Source: Oehlia diaphana (lineage: Eukaryota; Glomeromycota; Glomeromycetes; Glomerales; Glomeraceae). From it: a stretch of DNA of 18,058 bases. Under the pieces are notes generated by a model, which was not told the DNA's origin, searched no databases, and was given only the letters and a program-made list of their open reading frames with translations. The stretch lies in assembly GCA_003833135.1 (NCBI GenBank), contig QZLH01000759.1, forward strand, positions 38,302-56,359, given 5' to 3'. Every line of letters begins with the position of its first letter. Position 1 is the stretch's first letter. Shown one piece after another: positions 9,592-17,965 of this stretch. The position numbers were made by a program, and so were the translations under genes.

Positions 9592-10464
9592 ATGTCTCAA
9601 CAAAATAATCACATACATTATCATATAGATGGTGATGTTTTATTTGTAGTAGAAGACACAAAATTTCGTGTGCACAAAAATTTAATCGGATTGGCATCAA
9701 AAATGTTTTATGATATGTTCACATGCGCTACTCCAAATTATTCAACTCAAAATGATAGTGATAATATACCAGTAGTAGTATTAGAAGGGGAGTCAAAGAA
9801 AACATTTGAAAATTTATTATCATATATTTATCCAAATACATTTATTTTGATAGATTGGGATAATATAGAAGAATTTTTAAGATTTTCAGAAAAATATATT
9901 GTTGATAGTGTTTTATTAAGTGCGAAAACATTTCTTGAAAGAGAATTTCGTAAAAATCCTTTATATTCATTAATTTTAGCTGATAGATATCATTTTAAAT
10001 CTCTTTATAAAGAATCTTCAAAATTAGTTTTAGATAAATTTCCTGAATACAAAAGAAAAGATATATTTTCTCAACTTTCTTTATACTCTCATAATATTTT
10101 AACTAAAAAATATAATGCTTATACGGATTCTTTAGCTAAATTGGCCAACGTAGATTTTACTTCTGGTTATTTACATTGTGATGATTGTAATAAACAATCC
10201 GATCATGATTTAAAAATTAATCAAGAGTTTATTGAAAGAAGTAAACAAGTCCAAATTTTACCTTTGCCTTTACCTCCTACTCCTCCTTCTGCTACGAGAA
10301 AAATTTTATTTAATAGTATCGGTTATAGAACTTGTGATAATCAATTTATGACTTTTCAATTACCTAGAAAATTTAAAAAACATTTCGGTGTTTTTGAACC
10401 TTTAGAATGTAAAAAACATAAAAAAGATCCTAACTTTTACCTTTACGTTGAATTGGGTGAATGA
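9592..10464 (+). CDS. BTB/POZ-domain protein, 290 aa (paralogue 2)
   Basis: This is an intact, intronless gene that aligns with the upstream BTB gene along its whole length, roughly two in five residues identical by eye. The BTB domain runs from DGDVLFVVED at 13-22 through FRVHKNLIGLASKMFYDMF (HK at 28-29) to LSYIYPN. The most conserved stretch is YKESSKLVLD, identical in both copies, in the BACK-like region. The middle (after about 190) differs most and carries HCDDCNK, absent from paralogue 1. The C-terminal block (222-290) begins with a longer Pro-rich linker (LPLPLPPTPPS) and contains LPRKFKKHFGVFEPLEC and FYLYVELG, matching paralogue 1. Stop is TGA, so TGA is a normal stop in this genome. 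Likely a dimeric adaptor, possibly for Cullin-3 ligase; the partner is unknown. Both copies are undamaged, unlike the surrounding transposon genes, so both appear to be maintained. Confidence 0.88.
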   Translation: MSQQNNHIHYHIDGDVLFVVEDTKFRVHKNLIGLASKMFYDMFTCATPNYSTQNDSDNIPVVVLEGESKKTFENLLSYIYPNTFILIDWDNIEEFLRFSEKYIVDSVLLSAKTFLEREFRKNPLYSLILADRYHFKSLYKESSKLVLDKFPEYKRKDIFSQLSLYSHNILTKKYNAYTDSLAKLANVDFTSGYLHCDDCNKQSDHDLKINQEFIERSKQVQILPLPLPPTPPSATRKILFNSIGYRTCDNQFMTFQLPRKFKKHFGVFEPLECKKHKKDPNFYLYVELGE

Positions 10465-10646
10465 GGGAGAAGATGAAATTATATTCAAGAATCAAAGAGA
10501 ATGTAAGATTAAAATTTTAAAGTTTTTAGCCATGGTGTTGTGTGTGATTTTCTTACAAGAATTTCTTTTATATATATATATTTTTCTCTCTATTTTGTAA
10601 CTCATCTCTCTCTCTTTGTATTAATTTTTTTTAAAAATTCTGATGT

Positions 10647-10652
10647 AATAAA
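10647..10652 (+). terminator. Poly(A) signal of the second BTB gene
   Basis: AATAAA lies about 180 nt after the stop codon, following a pyrimidine-rich stretch with CTCTCT runs (around 10586-10616). Confidence 0.3.
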
Positions 10653-10734
10653 AAATTTTGCATTTTTTCTTTTCATATTTTTCTACCTTTTCTATCAAAG
10701 TTTTATCTCTACGCAAGAAGTCTTGGAAATTTAA

Positions 10735-11280
10735 TGCACGCGCATGTTGAAGATGCGCTTTAATAATTGCTTGCATAATTATTCCCGTGATTTAATTTAA
10801 CAATCATGATTAACCGCATATCTGTTATTTAAAATCGTGTAACGCTCACGTGTCTGATCAAACATTTCTCGGTGGAACTCGGCTAAACAGAAATGGAGAA
10901 AGTTATGTGGAGTAGGTCCATTTAGTATATTTCTAGTTAGATAGCAAAGATGAAGCGTGCAGTATAGGGGACTCACATTAGATCTCTCCCTTGAAGAAAT
11001 GTCATTTATCATATATTGCAAAGCAGTTCCGTCTCACAAAAAAGTTTAATATAAATGAAATGTTTGTGCGAGATGAACTTGGTGATAGAAGGAGTAAGTT
11101 ATTAAAATCCGCCATGTGAATTATAATTTTAAAACAACGTATAATCACTAATCAGGTACTGCTTTCTTAATAAATCCCATTATACTACCCATTTTGAGTC
11201 CGGAATTTTTATTCAAACACTGTGATCACATATTTCTATAGTACGTAGAAACACATTGTCCTCCGCTTCGCTCCAGACAA
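10735..11280. other. Less AT-rich spacer without a recognisable gene
   Basis: This 0.5-kb stretch has clearly more G+C than the rest of the spacer DNA, which often marks old coding or element sequence. A minus-strand frame at 10797-11021 could encode 74 residues rich in Cys and His, but I recognise no family and see no frame continuing on either side. Small palindromes occur: GCGCAT/ATGCGC at 10740-10758 and TGTGATCACA at 11221-11230. No tRNA cloverleaf was found. Confidence 0.35.
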
Positions 11281-11281
11281 T
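11255..11281. repeat. Short stem-loop around a CTCCGCTTCGCTCC core
   Basis: ATTGTC (11255-11260) and GACAAT (11276-11281) bracket CTCCGCTTCGCTCCA, a G+C-rich core in very AT-rich DNA. The last T is the first base of the TA target of the adjacent Tigger element, so that element inserted exactly at the edge of this structure. Confidence 0.4.
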
Positions 11282-11396
11282 ACAGTCAGACCGATATTAT
11301 TATAAGTAACGTGATTAGTATCGGTACAAAATATTTTAGTATATATAAACATGTGACTTTATTCTACATTTATAAAATTCAAAAAATTTATTAACG

Positions 11397-11480
11397 AAAT
11401 TGTATCAATTATATCAATTATGTTGCATTAGGGATTAGAATTAAAATTGTATCAATTATATAATTACATTAGGAATTAAA
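11397..11480. repeat. Two imperfect tandem copies of an AAATTGTATCAATTAT...ATTAGGAATTA unit
   Basis: A unit of about 47 bp (11397-11443) is followed by a shorter, diverged copy (about 11444-11480), both within the Tigger 3' end. The second copy covers the last codons and stop of the transposase, so the duplication extends the non-coding end. Confidence 0.45.
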
Positions 11481-13146
11481 AGTAAAATAACTATCTAATG
11501 TAGTCTGCTTTAAATCGGCGATAAGTGATCTTAATACTTCATGTCTTAATTTTTGTAATGTATTTAATTCACTTTGATTAATAGAATTATTTAATGATGA
11601 ATATTTAAAAACGTAACAAGATCATCCAAATCGGTTAAGGCTTGAACTTTTGAAATTACTGTTGGAATTTCTTCATCAGATTCAACTTCTAGTTCATTTT
11701 TATCTGAATTTACTAAAGTTATAATTTCTTCATCAGTTAGCCCTTCGTTACCATCAACATGAATAAACTCATCTGCGTCCATATGATCATCAAATGGGAG
11801 TTGATCAATTAGAAATTGTATTTCTTCTCGTTCCGCTTGATTATCTTCTCCTAATTGATTAATACTTTCATCCACTTCCTCTTGATTACTAACGGAAGTA
11901 TCCCTGTATGCTTCCAGCAATTATGAATTGTTTCTTGTGTTACTGCATTCCAAGCATTTGTACAAAAAACAATTGCATCATGAATATTTAAAGAATTGGC
12001 TCCTTTATTCAATTGCTGAGAGATTTCATACACTTCAACTCTATTTTTTACAAGGAGTTTTCAATACTTTGCCTAAAATTACTAAGTGAGTGTTAAAACA
12101 TTAAAAAATAATGAAAGAAAAAAAAATGCTAACCTTAAAGGAAGTAGCATTTGGTGGTAAAAAATGTAAAGTTACATTTGTTAATTGAGTATTTTCACTT
12201 GTAATATGCACAGGAGCATTATCAACCAGTAATAGAATTTTGCGATTTTGCAATCACATTTTTGCATCTAACTTTTTGAGATAATCATTCCAAATAGAGA
12301 CCTGCATCCACGCTGTTTTATTCCAATAATAATTAATAGGTAAATCATCTTTTTTTTTTACCTTTTAGTGCTTGTGGATTTTTAGAGGTATGAATAAAAA
12401 ATGGCGTTAATTTCTCTGTTCCAGTTGCATTACATGTAAGAAGAATTGTAACTCTTTTTTTTGATCTCTTTTTTCCAGAAAGTAGACCTCTTGCTAGAGT
12501 TTTTGAAGGTTCAATATTCCAATATAAACCTAAAATAATAAAAAAAATATTAACACAAATAAGTGCATATAAAATCTGAAAAATTCAGTATTCACCTGTC
12601 TTATCACAATTAAAAACATTATTTAAATCATAATCCTTAATTATTTCATGCAACTTTTGTCTTTCTTCATCTAAAATTTCAAGTGGAGCACTTGCTGCTT
12701 CGCCTCACTTAATATAATCTTTCATATTATAACATTTTTTAAAATTAGAAATCCAACCATTAGAAACTTTAAAATTATTAACTTCAAAACTTCTAGCAAA
12801 AAATTCTGCTTTTTCACATAAAATATCAGTATTAATAACAAAATCTGCTTCAAGCGCGTTTATAACCCATAGTGTCATAGCTTCCTCTACTTCTGGAAAT
12901 TGCACAGGTCTTTCTCTTTGTTTCTTATTTTCCTTAAAGTCTAAATCTAGAAGTAACCACTTATATTTATTCTTTAAAATATCAGAAACTGTATTCTGCT
13001 TAATGCCATATTGAATAGTAAGTTGTTCTTGGGTAAGTCATAGTTTTTTCTGATAGTCTAAATAAAGTTGATAATTTTGTGCTTTTGTTAACATAACTCT
13101 TTTTCGTAGCTATAAAAGAGTTTGAACGGCTTTCTTTTTCTGACAT
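11469..13146 (-). pseudogene. Tigger/pogo transposase (CENP-B-like), inactivated
   Basis: Read N to C on the minus strand. There is a CENP-B-type N-terminal helix-turn-helix (KRVMLTKAQNYQLYLDYQ, then LTQEQLTIQYGIKQNTVSDI), then a second Tc5-type HTH (FPEVEEAMTLWV ... VSNGWISNFKK, 12905-12705). The DDE domain follows, with FNCDKTGLYW (first Asp 12605-12603) and LLLVDNAPVH (second Asp 12223-12221). The tail holds CWKHTGILP, an acidic segment, and QTTLDSYFTF. Two GT-AG introns are visible, 12595-12530 (66 nt) and 12133-12073 (61 nt). Lesions are TGA at 13040-13038, 12707-12705, 12256-12254 and 12063-12061. Frameshifts lie in the A-run before KRVML, in an A10 run (12359-12350), near 11900 and near 11590. 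NATS is followed directly by FKAKY, so the usual QP(L/M)D(A/Q)G segment with the third catalytic Asp is missing. Normal function is cut-and-paste transposition; this copy cannot encode it. Confidence 0.85.
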
Positions 13147-13205
13147 TGAGAAAAGGAAAAATTGTGTAACTTCATTTATACAATTTAACCTTAAATAGTT
13201 AATAT

Positions 13206-13390
13206 ATCGGTATATAAACCAAATCTACATATATGTTACTATATGAGGGACAAAGAAATAGTACCGAATAATGTTATATTATGAAATCATATAGTATAAA
13301 AAATTGGTATACTGAAGTTTTTTATTAGTTGAAAAATGGGAAAATTAAAAATCATTAGTATAAGCAAATATCGGTATATATTGTATTGGT
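13206..13390. repeat. Subterminal ATCGGTAT / TACCGA words of the Tigger element
   Basis: ATATCGGTATATA-type words appear near 13206-13218 and 13368-13380, with the variant TATTGGTATATA near 13384 and the reverse form AGTACCGAATA near 13261. A related AGTATCGGTAC lies at the other end near 11317-11327. Repeated words inside both ends are typical of transposase binding sites. Confidence 0.4.
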
Positions 13391-13409
13391 ATATAGAGGT
13401 CTAACTGTA

Positions 13410-14144
13410 GTCATCAAAATTTCCTTTGTAATTCAAATGAAATCATGTAATAATTGTAATAAAGGTTAAGATGAGTCTGATGGTATTCACTTTTCTTTTT
13501 CCGCATATATAGAAGAATATCTGAAAGTGTTTCAGAACTTTAATTTATGCTTAAGATTTAAGCATGTTTAACCAGTTCTACTGTAATAAATAGCATGTTG
13601 ATTGATAATTGAAAGAAAATAACAGAAAAAAACTTTATTTATTATGTATAAATTTATTATACAATATATATAATACAATATGCTGATTTTTTTTATTATT
13701 AAAGTTTGAAGTAAAATTTTTATTATAAATATGAATCATAATTTAAGGTTAGGATTCCAGAAACTATATATAAAAGTTGATTTAAAAATTGAAATTTTTA
13801 TAAGAGTTTACCTAAAATCTGATTGGCTAAATAATCAAAATTCATAATAAAATTTGTATTACTTTTCTTTTATATATATAATTTAACTATTTTTAGTAAT
13901 GATTTACAAAATATTTTTTGATAGCTTTACTCATTTTAAAAATAACTTATCTATAGAGTTTTCAGGATTTTTTCTGGTTCTATTTATTATCAACGTTGAA
14001 AAAATTTTTTATTTAATTTTCTTCTTTAATAATATACTTTGAATAATACTAGGCTAATTTCATTTTTTTTTATTTTTTTTACAAAAAGTAAACTTTGTAA
14101 ATAAACAATATGGATTTATCAACTTGTATAAATAATTATATACA
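13410..14144. other. AT-rich spacer without a gene, with two small hairpins
   Basis: No coding frame is supported. At 13520-13536 TCTGAAA-GTG-TTTCAGA and at 13547-13565 ATGCTTAA-GAT-TTAAGCAT are exact hairpins with 3-nt loops, 10 nt apart. The first uses the same CTGAAA/TTTCAG word as the 484-662 element. The remainder is A/T-rich sequence in which I see nothing. Confidence 0.45.
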
Positions 14145-14275
14145 ATCTGCCCTAGAGTTCTGAATGGGTCAGGTCAGGTCAGGTTAATTGATAAACCTGA
14201 CCTGAAATTTTTTTCAGGTCAGATCAAGTCAGGTTACCTGAATTTAGCTGACCTGTTCGGAACTCTAATCTGCCC
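14145..14275. mobile_element. hAT-type MITE, 115 bp, with perfect 8-bp target duplication and CAGGT foldback interior
   Basis: The element is 14153-14267. The target duplication ATCTGCCC is exact at 14145-14152 and 14268-14275. Terminal repeats are TAGAGTTCTGAA (14153-14164) and TTCGGAACTCTA (14256-14267), 11 of 12 complementary, extending to 17 of 20. An 8-bp duplication and a TAGAG start fit the hAT superfamily (YARNG ends). The interior is almost entirely CAGGT and ACCTG words in both orientations, giving a foldback with many alternative pairings. It has no coding capacity and would need an hAT transposase in trans; a dead hAT transposase lies 2.7 kb downstream, but a link between them is unproven. 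Confidence 0.8.
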
Positions 14276-16333
14276 TTTTATGTAGTTTTAGTATAATAAA
14301 TACAGATTTTTAGTATGAACTTTATTAAGATAAACTTTACTAATTAAATTTTACTTAATATTTATAATATACTGTATGTATAAAACAATCCTTTTTATAA
14401 TAAATAGCAAAACTAAATATATTTGATATATTCAAACTATTTTTATAATATGCAAACTGATATTTATAAGTACTGGAATAGGTTGCTTTTTAAGTTTTAT
14501 CTTTTTTAATTTTAAATACTGTTAAATAAATATTACAGAATTAGTATATAACATAATAAAAACCTAAAAAATAATATCTAAAATAATTACTATATCAAAT
14601 CAGATATTTGTAAAAGCTATAATTTCTTAATTTTCATATTCTCATCTTTCTGATTTATTAAACTTTTCTATATATTTACTAGTATATTTCATTTTATGTT
14701 TTTAGTAAAATTAATAAAGATACAAGCACTATATCATATTTGCTCAGTATCTTATTTTTATTTACAGTTATTCATATAATTTGTTTTACTTATTTTTTAT
14801 TCTTTTCCAGTTTGTTAACTAAATATAAGTCAAAATCTGTAAATTCTCTATACTTCATATTTGTCAAATACCTTCTCTTTGCATTATATTCTTCTTCATA
14901 TTTTCTTTTTTTTGTTGAGGATAATTATTCTATAAGTTTATTATCTAGCTTATATTTAATTTTTATAAATAATTTAAATACTTCTTAACCTTCTATAATA
15001 AAAAAATATACAAAAAAAAAAACATTTTTATTAACAATACCATAAGAGTGACACCTAGATTTGTAATATTTAAACTTACTAAAATGTATGATTACTTCTA
15101 ATATTAATGTTAAAAATTTTTGTAGTTTCTTATTACTTTACTTCTTTCTATTTGGTATATTATTTCATATACATTATGATTTTTAACTTCAATTTAAAAA
15201 GACTTGAATAGAAATAATAGATTAGTTATATATGACTCATAAAATAATATTTAATATTGACAGGATTCTAGATATTACATATAATCAAAAGGATAAATCT
15301 AATTTTAACATCCTGTTATAATCTTATTTGTAACAATTTCTAATTTTATCCAATTAAAATTTAAGATCAGGTGTAATATAAACAAAAAACAAAAGATCAG
15401 TCATGTAATCAGATAAAAGAATTTTTTAAAAATTTTAAGAAACTGCTTATAACTTAAAATTTTGTCTATAAAACTGTTTTAAGTACATTAAGTAAAAGTT
15501 TTTCAAATTAAATTTTGCATATAAAAATTTTATTTTATAAAATACATACTAAATTTATTATTAAAAAAAAATAAAAAAAGGATGTTACAAATAAGATATG
15601 TAACAGATTGTTACAAATACATTTATTCTAATCAAAATTAGGTTAAATTTATAATTTTAGATAGAGAAAATTAAGTGAAAATTAATTAATAATCATTATG
15701 AGTTTTAGCAAATTGTGTTGATTTTACTAAGTTATATTTTATATTTGAGCAAATTGGTATCTTTTTTTAAGTTTAACTTATCTTTTTTTTTTTAACTTTT
15801 ATAAATAATATTTTTAAAAAGGACGATTTTAATGCTTATCAGGAGTAAAATTTTACCAAGGGGTTAATTTAAAAATAATTAACTGAAGGTGAATTTAACC
15901 GGTAAGTAAATTTATTATATCAAATGATATGAAAATTTATGAAAATTTAATATGTTTTTGTCTATTATTTAATCAAAATATAATTAAATATGCTATATAA
16001 ATAAATAAAAATGTGTAAAATTTAACTATCTTTTAAATGGCTATTTAATTATAAAAATCAGATAAAAACTCACAAAGTTTTATTAGTAAAGAAAATTCAA
16101 AAAAAAACACTTTATTTTTTTCTCTAAACCTCCTAAACCTTCCACCTACCATGGAATAATGGTTCTTTATATAAATTTTCTTAACAATGTGCATTATCTT
16201 GCATCCCTAATTTTGTAATATTACACGATCATCCCATTTAAAGTAATCTGTATGATCATTAATTTAAATATCAGTAAATACGCACTTTAATAAACTTCTA
16301 TTAATTATCAAATAATCTTAATTATTTATAGTA
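14276..16333. other. AT-rich spacer without a gene
   Basis: About 2 kb without supportable coding sequence. An open frame at 14740-14988 encodes a hydrophobic F/L/Y/S-rich peptide with no start context or family features, and is treated as chance. The stretch holds the long inverted repeat at 15306-15613. It also holds a small inverted repeat at 15853-15905, TTACC-AAGG-GGTTAA against TTAACCGGTAA. Confidence 0.5.
15306..15613. repeat. 308-bp segment bounded by a 30-bp imperfect inverted repeat
   Basis: The left arm (15306-15335) and right arm (15583-15613) are reverse complements over about 30 bp with a few mismatches, sharing the core ATCTTATTTGTAACA. Each arm itself begins with TAACA and ends with TAACA (or the complement). 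The interior is AT-rich and non-coding. It resembles a MITE, but no clear target duplication was seen. Confidence 0.4.
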
Positions 16334-16696
16334 CTATTTCCTATTACTTGGACATTTTTTTTGATAATGCCCTAAATTTCTATACAATAAATATTTTCGT
16401 TATGTTCTTATACTCCCTCTCTTGTACATTATCATGTTTTGTAGTTTTACGTATTGCATTTTTTTTGCTATCATCTCTATATAACCTTTTACTCTTCTTT
16501 TACATGGTGCACCACGAACTTTAGTAATATGAAGATCTGTTATTTGATCAATTAATATTTGTTGTAAAGAAACAATATCATTTTCATTTTGTTGATGCTC
16601 GGTATTTTCTATATTATTATCATTAGTGTTCTGACCCAGATTGTTAAAGGGTAAATCGGGTGCATCCATTAAGAAAATACAAATCTGGGTTGACAT
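16334..16696 (-). pseudogene. C-terminal tail of a MULE-like transposase with a degraded CCHC knuckle
   Basis: From 16696 the minus strand encodes a Gln/Asn-rich linker, then DQITDLHITKVRGAPCKRR and VKGYIEM. This resembles the GAP(R/K)K(K/R)R basic segment near the end of MULE/FAR1-type transposases in fungi. A TAA at 16402-16400 interrupts the frame. The same frame then continues with LLYRNLGHYQKKCP and stops at TAG 16336-16334. The spacing matches a CX2CX4HX4C zinc knuckle in which the first two Cys are now Tyr (TAT at 16393-16391 and 16384-16382) and the following Gly is Arg. His and the last Cys remain. The catalytic part of the transposase is absent from the window; upstream lie a short repeat and then an unrelated hAT remnant. 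The family call rests on tail motifs only. Confidence 0.5.
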
Positions 16697-16754
16697 CCAT
16701 TAATGGATTTCCTATCTGGATTCTAATCGGATTCAATCTGGTTTAACCATTAAG
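16663..16754. repeat. Short repeat with CCATTAAG direct repeats and a 14-bp palindrome
   Basis: CCATTAAG occurs at 16666-16673 and 16747-16754. The exact palindrome ATCCATTAATGGAT is at 16695-16708, and related (A)ATCTGG / ATCGGATTCA words fill 16683-16742. The two 8-bp copies could be a target duplication around a 73-bp insertion, but no convincing terminal inverted repeat was found. It overlaps the start of the MULE-tail frame, so it may have cut that gene off from its upstream part. Confidence 0.35.
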
Positions 16755-16964
16755 ATAAAGGTTTGATAACAGACATTTTAACAGATTCATAACATTAAAA
16801 AATATTTTAATTTTAAGTTGAAATTTGTATTTTTATAACTAAAACCCATTTATTTATTATTTTATTATACCATAATATTCAAAACGTGTATTATATTATT
16901 ATATTATATTGTATGCTATAACTAAATATTTAAAACATTCCAAGAACGAATACCTATTAGGAAA

Positions 16965-17965
16965 CTAAATTGACCTTGCATTTCGTTTTAAAAACATGAT
17001 TCTTTTAAACAATTGTGGTTTCATACAAGTTCTCTTATTTGTTAATAAATTTCCAGTGTCAGAGAAGAGACGCTCATTTGCAGTTGAAGTTGCAGAAACT
17101 GCTAAATACTTCCAAGCAAGACGGCTCAAAATTGGAAAACTATCTTTTTTTTCACTCCATCATGCAAGTGGATCTGAACTCAAAGGAATTTCAGGAAGCT
17201 TATAGTATTCAGCAATTTCATCAAGAGTCACTGTAGTATTTTTAGCAAGTTATTCCATAAAAGACTTCTTCCTCTTTATAGGTTTCACTTAGGATCGTTT
17301 TGGTAAATCAGATACACCGATTTCTCTTTGATATTTTTCTTTTTCATTCACAAACAGTTTATTCAAATGTTGCTTAGTGTTAGATTATTGATTTTTTGAT
17401 GTGAAATCTAGGCTTTTAAATCGTGGATCAAGTACTGAAAGAATAAGTGGTTCAGTGGTAAGTGTTGGATAATATTTTTTCATATTATTATACAATCTCA
17501 ATTTTACTTCATCAAGTAGGCCAAATGTGATAACTGGCTTGTTAATATCATCATTTAATGTTAGATTTTGCTCTTCTATTACTTCAAATACATCCTCTTT
17601 TCGCTCATCAACAACAGAATTTTCATTATTTGGCGAATTGGATTTAACTGTTTCAATGACTTCCATTAACATTCGTGTACGTATGCTGTTCATTATATAC
17701 TTATTCCCTCCTAGTTCTTCTGTTGCATCTGTAAATGTTGATAGAATTTCTTTTAAGTCAGCAATAAGATCCCATTCGTAATCTGTAATTTTAATCTTTT
17801 AGCATCCTTTTTTGATTTCAAATCAGTACTGATTGAAAGAGTATTAAGTAGAATTTTGATCTATTCTTTCAAATAGATTAAACGTGACTAAGCGAGATAA
17901 CTGGAATTCCAATGAGTAGCCACATTATTAATTAATGGGAGATATTTAGCTGTACCCCTGGCATC
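16965..17965 (-). pseudogene. hAT transposase, C-terminal part, with six premature stops and one frameshift
   Basis: From the acceptor at 17967-17966, the minus strand reads DARGTAKYLPLINNV, then ATHWNSSYLA (the hAT TRWNSTY signature), KKDAKRLK, ITDYEWDLIADLKEIL, YPTLTTEPLILSVLDPRFK, EIPLSSDPLA, and the dimerisation region YLAVSATSTANERLFSDTGN followed by LLTNKRTCMKPQLF. It ends at TAG 16967-16965. Stops interrupt it at 17890-17888 (TAG, after SSYLA where Trp is expected), 17863-17861 (TAG), 17387-17385, 17291-17289 and 17252-17250 (TAA), and 17162-17160 (TGA, where Trp is usual in DPL-WW). One frameshift lies in the A-run at 17792-17789. The N-terminal BED finger and first catalytic Asp lie beyond the window. 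The normal protein cuts and pastes hAT elements with 8-bp duplications; this copy cannot. Confidence 0.85.

Larger units (their letters stand above)
11283..13407 (-). mobile_element. pogo/Tigger-like DNA transposon, 2125 bp, both ends present
   Basis: The left end CAGTCAGACC (11283-11292) and right end GGTCTAACTG (13398-13407) are inverted repeats with one mismatch. Both are flanked by TA (11281-11282 and 13408-13409), the target duplication of the Tc1/mariner/pogo superfamily, and CAGT is a typical pogo-type start. Inside lies one transposase gene in minus orientation (13146 to 11469), placed between about 190 bp and 260 bp of terminal DNA. The terminal DNA carries repeated ATCGGTAT-type words, likely transposase binding sites. 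The ends look usable but the encoded protein is not, so this copy could move only if an intact relative supplied transposase. Confidence 0.85.

Noticed and set aside
10540..10734. 64-residue + strand open frame downstream of the second BTB gene
   Set aside because: F/L/I-rich translation of a pyrimidine-rich 3' flank that contains the likely poly(A) signal.
10797..11021. Minus-strand 74-residue Cys/His-containing open frame
   Set aside because: No recognisable domain, no continuation across possible introns, and no promoter or poly(A) support; only the slightly higher G+C makes it notable.
115..13040. TGA used as a sense codon (genetic code change), suggested by the many in-frame TGA codons
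   Set aside because: The intact BTB gene at 9592-10464 ends in TGA and uses none internally. The TGAs occur only in dead frames and at Arg-like positions, not at Trp or Cys positions of an alternative code.
14740..14988. 82-residue hydrophobic F/L/Y/S-rich open frame that could pass for a membrane protein
   Set aside because: T-rich DNA gives Phe/Leu/Tyr/Ser by composition alone; there are no charged-flank topology cues or other gene signals.
16996..17781. Three + strand open frames opposite the hAT remnant
   Set aside because: They are antisense shadows; the minus strand has continuous hAT motifs.
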